A DNA stretch of 64,000 nt from positions 29,051,418 through 29,115,417 of the forward strand of contig CM056999.1 of the NCBI GenBank assembly GCA_029891345.1, written 5' to 3'. The position numbers and the translations under genes are program-made. Shown piece after piece: positions 56,505-64,000 of the stretch. This DNA comes from Dryococelus australis (taxonomy: Eukaryota > Arthropoda > Insecta > Phasmatodea > Phasmatidae). Under the pieces are notes generated by a model. That model searched no databases, was not told the origin of the DNA, and saw only the letters and a program-made list of their open reading frames with translations. The stretch's first letter is position 1; the number at the start of each line of letters is the position of its first letter.

Positions 56505-59500
56505 GGGTGACATTGTTGTGATGCAACATTCAGCCCTTGCAATTTATATGAAGAAAATTAATTTCCTTTTTTTTCGTTTAATCAAAACAACAGAGCAGTT
56601 TTTCTACTGTACAAGGCAAAAAGCCTCAGCACCGCGTGCACAAACAACAACATAACAAGTGTTACTGTTAGTTGATGATTCTTGACTGCTCTGTCATTTA
56701 ACAGTAGGCGCAAAGTATTGAAAGTGAAAAAAAGTACTGATAAGGTTGATTAATTCATCAGCAAGTAAAATTTTCCTGTTACATAGCTTAAGAAATATGA
56801 ATTATTATGGGTCGACAACAATGCGAGTTAATGTTACGTGCATGGATGGAATTCAAGGTGAAAACTAAATAACATTATTTGTACATAGCTGTTCGTCCAA
56901 GACTCAGTTACCTGAATACGAGGACATTTATACTCTGTTCGAGATTTTAGATTACGTTTATACATTGTGGTTACGATAGAGACGTGGGAAGTAAACTACC
57001 CGTGCCGAGGCGCAGTGTGCTACATGCAACTCACACCTGCAATTGGGCGAGTATCTCTGCTCGCTCAGTGAGGTTAGACGAACGCCTGAAGTACACGGCC
57101 AGACACTTGCTACGCATAAACTATCAAAAATCATCCATTCGCAAAGGTAGTTAACAGATCAAAGAGTTTCGGAAGAAAAGAAAATACCCATCGAATTGAA
57201 TGCGAGTAACAGGTAAGAAGTTTGCAGTTGTATTCGGCAAAGCTATTTAAACATTGCGTAGTTGAGAAGTGCAGCATGAGGGGTGATAAGGCCGGTTCTG
57301 TTACTATGCTCTTGAAATTTGAACTCAAGAATTAAAGACTGACGACCGTATTTTGTCTCGCGGCATCGTGTCTGCGTAGTATTCGGCAGGTCGTGGCTTC
57401 AACCCCCTCTCCCGCCCACCAACCAACAAGTTCCTTCTACTGACCACCACAAAGGGCTATAACCCCCTAGCAGTATTCACCCCCCCCCCCCCCCCCCCCG
57501 CCAGAGGTCACGAGTGTCTGCTCTCTCGTACATCAGGTAGACTTCCTTCAACTACGTACATTTTCTACCTATGCATAGTCAACAAATATTTAACTTTGTC
57601 AATTAATATCTAAAAAGTTCAAAGAATATATATTTTACAATTTAAAAAAATGCACTATGTAATCTTATTTTGCAAATCCGAGATACAAAATTTGCATAGT
57701 TGCGAAAATTATAAAAGTATAATTATTTAACCTGAAAGTGATACAACACAATTTATGGTCAAGCGTATTTTCTTGCATTTCAGCGGCAATTCTGAGAGCA
57801 ACTGCCCACTTTAACGAAGATTTGCTAAATTTCCAAAGGAGAAAGTAATTTTCAACGAAATATATATTTCTGACTCGAATAACCCTCGTTGTTATGTAGG
57901 TTCACAATGAGATGACGCTGTTTTGAATGTCGCAGCTTGTTTGACTGTGTATGAGTAATGGTTTGAGATATTTGTAATTGTATTAAATCTAGGTGTTCTT
58001 ATTTTGCCTCTTGCTACCAGAATTTGTTTTCCTGCTTTGCCGTAATGAACTCTCAGTGAAACTGTGTGTTTGCTAGGAGCCACGACTCACGTGCGGGCTA
58101 GTGGTTAATTGACCGTGAGACATTACATTGGTTTATTCTTTTTTATTCTGGCAGAGCTTTTAGGGACTGATCGCTGCCTGTGCCGAAGTTACGAAGTTAT
58201 TGTACTAATATTAGATCGTGTTTTACGTGTGTTATTTTTATACAGTCGAAGCTCTGTATTAGGCACACACTCCACCCTAGATCGTTTCCTAAGATTAAAG
58301 AGTACCGATAATAATTATGCATGAATTTAATGCATTTCACATTATGTTCTTTATTTAAATATATATTTTTTAAATGTTATTATAGTTCATATTAGGATTT
58401 GTGTTTAACGATTAAGGCTAGGAATTTACACGGGAATGCAGCCAAGTCTAATGCCATCGTTTGCAAGTGTAACTCTAGTCACGAGAATGCCTGTCAATTT
58501 TCCTGTGTATGAAGAACACATACGTTTTAATTATTAGTGCATGTTTGTTTAGGATGTGTACATTTTATGGTTATTTGTAGTAAATCTATTCTAGTCAAGA
58601 GTTAGAATCATGAGTTTGAAAATAGGAATAAATTGATCAGTGCATTGTAGTTCAGTATACGTTGTATACATTGTAGGTCCACTTACGTTTGTAATATTGC
58701 CAAGGCATTCACGAGTAAGTATTTGGAAGCTCTTTTTAGATTGTACCTGAAACTAATAGAACCTGCACTGAGATAGTGTTGCTTTTTATGAGTAAATTAA
58801 TTATGAGTTAAATGGTTCGAAATTACACTAATTTGGATAGTAGTGTAAACGTTCAAAGATATTAAGTGCACGAGCCTTAACTGGAGGTTTAATTAGGCTT
58901 GATATGTATCTGGTGCTACATGTGTTCGAGAATTTTAATATGCTATGTTGTTGTAGAAACAATTGATGTATAACTAAACAGTGTACTTACTAACCATGTA
59001 AAAAATAAACGTTTTTGACAGAATGTTTAGTTTACGTTATTTGTGCTTTTCCCTATGCATAGTTACAATAACGTTCGAATTTATGTGTAAGATACAAACT
59101 TACTTTTTCAAAATTTTATGTATTCACTTACAGGTAATTACTTGCATGCGTTTTAATGATTTAATACATTTCATGAAAGGTCTTTGGCCACTTCAAGCAA
59201 ACTTAAAAAAAAAACACTAAAAAATTATGTATTTTTCACCCTTCAACTAATATAAATACTCTTTTGGGGTTTTCGGTTTTATATAGCTCATTAACTTATA
59301 TTTGAGAGTAATTTTCCATGCTAACAGCCACAAATGTAACATATATAATTTTTTTAACATATGCTATATAAACTGTAAAATAGGAAAACTTGATTTTTAA
59401 TAGTGTTGACATTACAGCTAGAAATGAACGTCACCAAAACATACAGTAATATATTCCAGTATTAATTTTGTATTTTATGTTTCTCAACATGTTATGTAAA

Positions 59501-60399
59501 TAGTGATGTTTTAAGATTTTGAAGAAAAAAAACAGCGAAATCTCAGCACAACCTATACATTGGAAATTCTCTTAATGCCCCAACACTAGATGCTGATAAT
59601 AATTGAATGGACAAGTAAGTATTTAATAAATTTCCAAATGATTATTTTTTTCTAAAACTGCTAAAAAAATGCAAACATTTTTAAACTAAGAAATGTGGAT
59701 TTAATTCCAAAGTCATCCGTTATATTTTGAGTCATAAACTGCACATAAACAATGTAAAAATTTGATCAGTTCAAGTGTCCAGGTATTTTTTAAGCATTCA
59801 ATTTTAAGACCTTATTGTAATATGGAAGGTGAAAGTTACTATAATATATAGCTGCATTGAAGAAAACGGTCCATCACGAGACAACATTACGCCAAGAACT
59901 TAATTATTATGGAATATATAAGATGAGAAAACTCTACTGTTATTCGTCCTCTTATTGATAAGAACATATACATCATAGTACCATAAACTGTCATGGTGAA
60001 AAAAAAAAGTTACGAAGTCATTCGTTTAAATAAAAAATTCAATATCACTGTAAATGCCAACAAATAAAATAGTGTAGGCTACTTGAAGCTGAACAGTGAA
60101 GCTTGCGCTCTTAACTGACATCTGTCATGAACATTTCGGGCACCTAACGCTGACAATATTTAAATTTACAATACAGCGAATACTTAATTTAGTTAACCTG
60201 TATAACCACAGTAATACAGACGTATTCTGGAACACATCCTATTTACTGTGACGTAGTGGAAGTGTTGCCACCAATATATTTAAAACTGAAGAGTCCAGGA
60301 AACCGTTTAAAAGGCAATATGCCATTATTTTGATATGCATGTGTACATCAGTTCGGTTTGAGGAAATTCTATGAGACGTAATGAAGTGTAAACAGGCCG
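56505..60399. other. AT-rich sequence without supported genes
   Basis: A C20 run lies at 57480-57499. A GC-richer patch (about 56985-57120) and a tRNA-like/B-box-like string near 57385-57408 (GGTCGTGGCTTCAACCCC) suggest a SINE remnant, but boundaries are not visible. Nothing else is recognised. Confidence 0.5.
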
Positions 60400-60672
60400 T
60401 GTAACTGTGAGAACAGCGCAATTTGCCGCGCAGCTTCTGGTATGAAGTCCATGTGCGGCCCACTGCGAGTTGACGTCGACGCTGGAATGACTGCATCCAC
60501 ACCATGCGTGCAGTAGTCGCTGTGTGTGTGTGTGTGGAGGGGTGGGGAGGGGGACGCACTCCGCTGCGAGGCGTTGCAGGTAGCCGCAGCAGTGAGGCTG
60601 GAAGTGCGGTGTCTACCCCATGCAGTAGCCGCGCAAGTCGGCACGGCGTGGCTGCACGCAGCAGAGTTGGGC
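60400..60672 (-). other. GC-rich stretch, probable 3' UTR of the exon above
   Basis: GC content stays high to about 60400 and then drops sharply. Open frames here on both strands lack motifs and are best explained by base composition. Confidence 0.4.
60521..60536. repeat. (TG)8 microsatellite
   Basis: TGTGTGTGTGTGTGTG in the GC-rich stretch downstream of the exon at 60673. Confidence 0.9.
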
Positions 60673-60882
60673 TCAGTGCGGTGTGCAGTAGCCACTGAAG
60701 ACGCGGTAAGTGTCCCGCGGGTAGGCGTGGCTCTGCACCACATCAGGGTCAGTGTGGTGCGCAGGACACGAGTGCCCCAGCGGACACTGGCACAGGGTGC
60801 TGACGTTTGCCTCCTCCACCAGGCCCTGGCGCTTGCGCACAGTGAAGAGACGGCACGGCTCCTTGCGGCGACAGCGCAGCCT
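60673..60882 (-). CDS. Probable 3'-terminal exon of a host gene for a cysteine-rich, likely secreted protein
   Basis: On the minus strand a splice-acceptor-like sequence (TTGTGTGCTCGCAG) ends at 60883. Then 69 codons run to TGA at 60673-60675: RLRCRRKEPCRLFTVRK, a middle part with LCQCPLGHSCPAHHTD, and an end reading YRVFSGYCTPH. Six Cys, in pairs suited to disulfides, no membrane segment, and strongly GC-ending codons (CTG, CGC, GTG) unlike the AT-rich surroundings. It looks like a conserved extracellular domain; the family is not one I can name with confidence (some secreted EGF-antagonist or hormone-like proteins share such CxCPxGxxC...HH text). Upstream exons would lie above 60960, possibly outside the window. 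Confidence 0.6.
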   Translation of the reverse strand, partial: RLRCRRKEPCRLFTVRKRQGLVEEANVSTLCQCPLGHSCPAHHTDPDVVQSHAYPRDTYRVFSGYCTPH

Positions 60883-60959
60883 CTGCGAGCACACAACCAC
60901 AGTACAACAGTGTGTGTCTGTACTGCGCACATTTCACATCAAATTACACTTGCAATGGT

Positions 60960-63900
60960 GAAACAACGTGAGGAAGGAGCACACCTTTATGCACCACCCT
61001 TTAAACAAGGGAAGAAGGGCAAGTTTTAAAACATTTTTGCTTGTCTTATAAATACATTTCATTTTGGAGGCCTCAAAACCTTAATTATATGATGCATAAT
61101 TTATAGAGAAAAGTCTACAACCTAGAAGCTTAGATGTATCAGAGACACATTATAACAAATCATTGTATATAATACATCAGTCCACATCTCGGTGAAAAAA
61201 AAAAACAGTTTGGGTGCCCCTTTATATTCACTCTGGTGCCCTTACTAAGTTTAGGGAGGATATATGTATACTCTGTCCATCTAACCCCCGTCCATTTCTT
61301 CCTACACGATGCAGTTGTTTTGCTACTGCTGTTGAGATTTTCTTTATGAATACATTGTGGGATGACAGGCGTTCTATGATGCACCTATATATTTGGAATC
61401 GCCACATAGAGCATTAAATTTTCAATATAATACAACAGTATTCATTAAAATATATTAATATAATTATATTTAATTATAATTAAATATATTACATGATTTA
61501 ATTACATTTAATTTAATTATAATAAGTAATCTAATTAATACATTAATTTATATTAATAAAACAATACTATTTTCTCCAAGTAGTAACTGAAGATATTTCC
61601 CTGTGATCTACATGTGAGTGTTTTTTTAAATCAAATTTTAAGGTAAAATTGTACTTTGTGGTTTTCAGTGCATACTATGAACTCAAAGTTATTCAAATAT
61701 TGGCAAGAATTTAAGCATTTATTTCTGTTCATAAAATTTAAAACGCCTCATTTACATAATTATACCCTACTTTAAAACACCCATATTGTCAATTAAGCCC
61801 CTCTACCACAAACTTTACAGATTTTGAATATTTCTGACTACAGACACGACTTTGTAATTTATATCAACAATTTTTTTTATATTTTAGTTGTATTAAAATG
61901 AGCAAAGGGAATGTGGGACTTGAGCGAGTTTAGTTTTCTACCTACCCTCATTCGAAGGCAAGTATTTCTATTGACAAGAAAACTCAGATGCAACCAAACA
62001 CTATGCAATGCAGTTGGTAATTTTTTAAACATCTTACCGAAGATGTTGAGAGGGGATAAAAAATTGTACGTATTATGTTTGCAGTAAAGTAATTTTTCAT
62101 ATCAGACTTTCTTATCTTTGTAGTCAAGGAATTTTTCATGCCAGACTTTACTTTATTTCAGTTATAAGTTAAATGATTAGTTTGGAACCAGCGATCATTC
62201 CGATTCATTACTAATAAAAAAAATTATTCGTAGCAAAATGAAACAGTTGACTACAGTAATAGTATATGAATTTCTTGTCATATATTTCTTTCCATATCTG
62301 CTCTTTCAGCACATGTTTTGTAACACAAAAGAGTGATAATTATATGCAACTATGTAAATTAAGCCAAAAGCTTGTAATAATTGATAAATGTAATAATAAA
62401 AGTCATTGGTTTCTATAGATAAAAAAAACATTAATGTGTGATACAAAACAACAACATTATCGTAGCTCTTCAAATTCCGAACAGGCATATTTATTAATAG
62501 CCAAACAAGTATTTGTGGTTCACTCACACAATAAATAACTATGCAAAAGAAGCACTAATATACAACAAACAATATATAGCTGCTGTGAAGATACATTCTC
62601 AATGAATTATATAATGCCACCACACTAGCAAAGAACCATACGAAACAAGAAGCTTTGTGAGATATGCACGTCGTTTTCCCCGGACGGCTGTCAAGTTTGG
62701 TTTCGTAGTTGATCCAAGTCCATATTTGTCGCATATGGGAAATGTGTCGGACTTCGAGCCGATAGCTGGTATATTTTCTCGAGTACTATCGTTGTTTCTC
62801 CTGACATTGCTTTTTTTTATCCACCAAATAAAGTTTCACATCGTCCACACTGCTGGAAAGACAGCTGTGTTTCTCAAGTAGCAACAGCCTGCTACGCTAC
62901 AGTGCCAGAAAACTCTCATCTCATCAATGCTGTTCCTGCCTTCGAGGCAGACAACACAAGCACATGTTTTCCACTCGTAGTATATAATGAGAGCTACCGT
63001 CTTGTCGACTGTAACATAGATGAAAATTCACCGCAACAAAAATTGTCATGAATAAAACCCTGTCAAAATACTAGTATATTTAGATTTATACATCATTCAG
63101 CACAATTAGAAAGGAAACTCAAGTTAGTCATAAATGACATAAGTGTGATAGTTTTACAGCTATATATCATCTACTACTGGTTATAACATTTATACTCAAA
63201 TAACACATCATGCCCAAGTTTCAAATTTAAGATTTTCCATCGTGACTTACCTTTTAGAGGACGACAACTATGGCACATTAAAATTCCTGTTTATACTGAC
63301 AGTTACTCAGGCTAACCCAAATTGCTATTATTTCTCCTCACTATAGCCAAAATCCGTCAATTTTTTCGGCCATCCTTCCATACAGTAGTGTATAAAAGCG
63401 AGATTTGGCACAAACTACTTTAAATGTGAGCTGTGCGGCTAGGGGTCTTCGGCTAAACCTAGAACAATTCCGCAGTCTTCGGTTGACCTGGATGCCATCT
63501 ATCTACTTCGGCTTGACTCAGACATGTTCGACAGTCACCGGCGAAGTACTACTATTATTCTTGCCATTCACAAGAATGCGAAACTGGTGGTCGCCAGCTT
63601 TGTATCTCTTGTCGCCACTAGGGGCGCTCGTCCCCGATCTATGTTTTGCGTGTTTGAAGCATGCCACTAGTATCCATCATATTTGTTTACGTAATTGTTC
63701 AATTGTTCAACTAATTAATTGCAACTGTTTCTCTCGTCATGTGCGATGCGCACACTAATGGCGGAAAATACTTTTAAAATGTGGAGACAAAAGCTTTCAT
63801 TTCCTTGCCAAATTAATATTTTTATATCAGTTCACCGTATAATTGACATTAGTTTTTAACATATGAGAGAAGCAGTTATAACAAAAGGGAACATTTGGGG

Positions 63901-64000
63901 AGAGTAGATGTTGCATTGTCGGAGCCTGGAGAAAGATTGAGTGAGCTCTGAGGATGGGGTGGACAAGTGTTGTTAGGATTGGGAGTTGGAAGGGGAATTC
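60960..64000. other. AT-rich sequence, no supported gene
   Basis: Could be intron or intergenic. A very AT-rich block lies at 61420-61570. A short open plus-strand stretch (62657-62881) with a hydrophobic end and a GC-richer block (63405-63660), containing GTCGCCACTAGGGGCGCTC and preceded by TATAAAAG at about 63391, are noted without assignment. Confidence 0.5.

Noticed and set aside
57385..57410. B box of a tRNA or SINE (GGTCGTGGCTTCAACCCC)
   Set aside because: Mismatch to the GGTTCGANTCC core and no A box at a suitable distance; mentioned only as a possible SINE remnant.
60369..60932. 187-codon minus-strand open frame in the GC-rich island
   Set aside because: It is a shadow of the better-supported frame ending at 60673; composition is Ala/Arg/Ser-rich, with no motif.

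Overview
This window is non-coding, repeat-rich eukaryotic DNA, most likely from an arthropod and probably an insect. It is AT-rich, has no operons and contains almost no intact reading frames. It is packed with decayed Ty3/Gypsy (mdg4-type) LTR retrotransposons that prime with a TGGCGCC-type primer-binding site, an env-like remnant, a Polinton/Maverick-type element, satellites and microsatellites. The species cannot be named from the sequence alone.

Layout. Positions 1-4210 hold a minus-strand Gypsy remnant (element A: gag, protease, RT start, integrase) that has lost its RT core. Positions 4211-7689 are AT-rich with no recognisable gene. Positions 7690-13451 hold element B, a minus-strand Gypsy remnant with long LTRs, polypurine tract and primer-binding site. 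Positions 13452-17010 hold element C (LTR fragment, pol tail, protease/RT start, gag). Positions 20190-24905 hold two direct copies of a gag-leader plus 5' LTR segment of the C family; copy 2 carries a perfect 23-bp hairpin. Positions 26440-28100 hold a plus-strand env-like pseudogene ending in a polypurine tract. A 127-bp (AT)n tract lies at 28558. A plus-strand leader of the E family lies at 31145-31395, followed by a satellite of about 103-120 bp monomers (31770-32560).

The most interesting object is at 32623-39593. It is a 7-kb element bounded by terminal inverted repeats of about 1.25-1.37 kb. Its interior carries only virion-type genes of the Polinton/adintovirus type, all broken: a phospholipase-A2-like protein, an adenain-like cysteine protease, a penton-like minor capsid protein, a double-jelly-roll-type major capsid protein and a conserved Cys/His-containing ORF of unknown role. 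On the opposite strand lies a zinc-finger/proline-rich remnant. I see no DNA polymerase B, integrase or packaging ATPase, so it is either an internally deleted derivative or a lineage that depended on others for replication. Each TIR contains a tRNA-like stretch. A further TIR-like fragment lies at 55447-55850.

From 40000 to 46300 there is little coding signal: one strong inverted repeat at 40132-40202 and a decayed acidic ORF at 44060-44890. Elements D (46300-49890) and E (50239-53490) are further minus-strand Gypsy pol remnants with substituted RT catalytic motifs. A 51-bp minisatellite with GAATATTC cores lies at 56065-56464.

The only plausible host coding sequence is a GC-rich, cysteine-rich terminal exon on the minus strand at 60673-60882. 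Everything else from 56500 to 64000 looks like intergenic or intronic AT-rich DNA.
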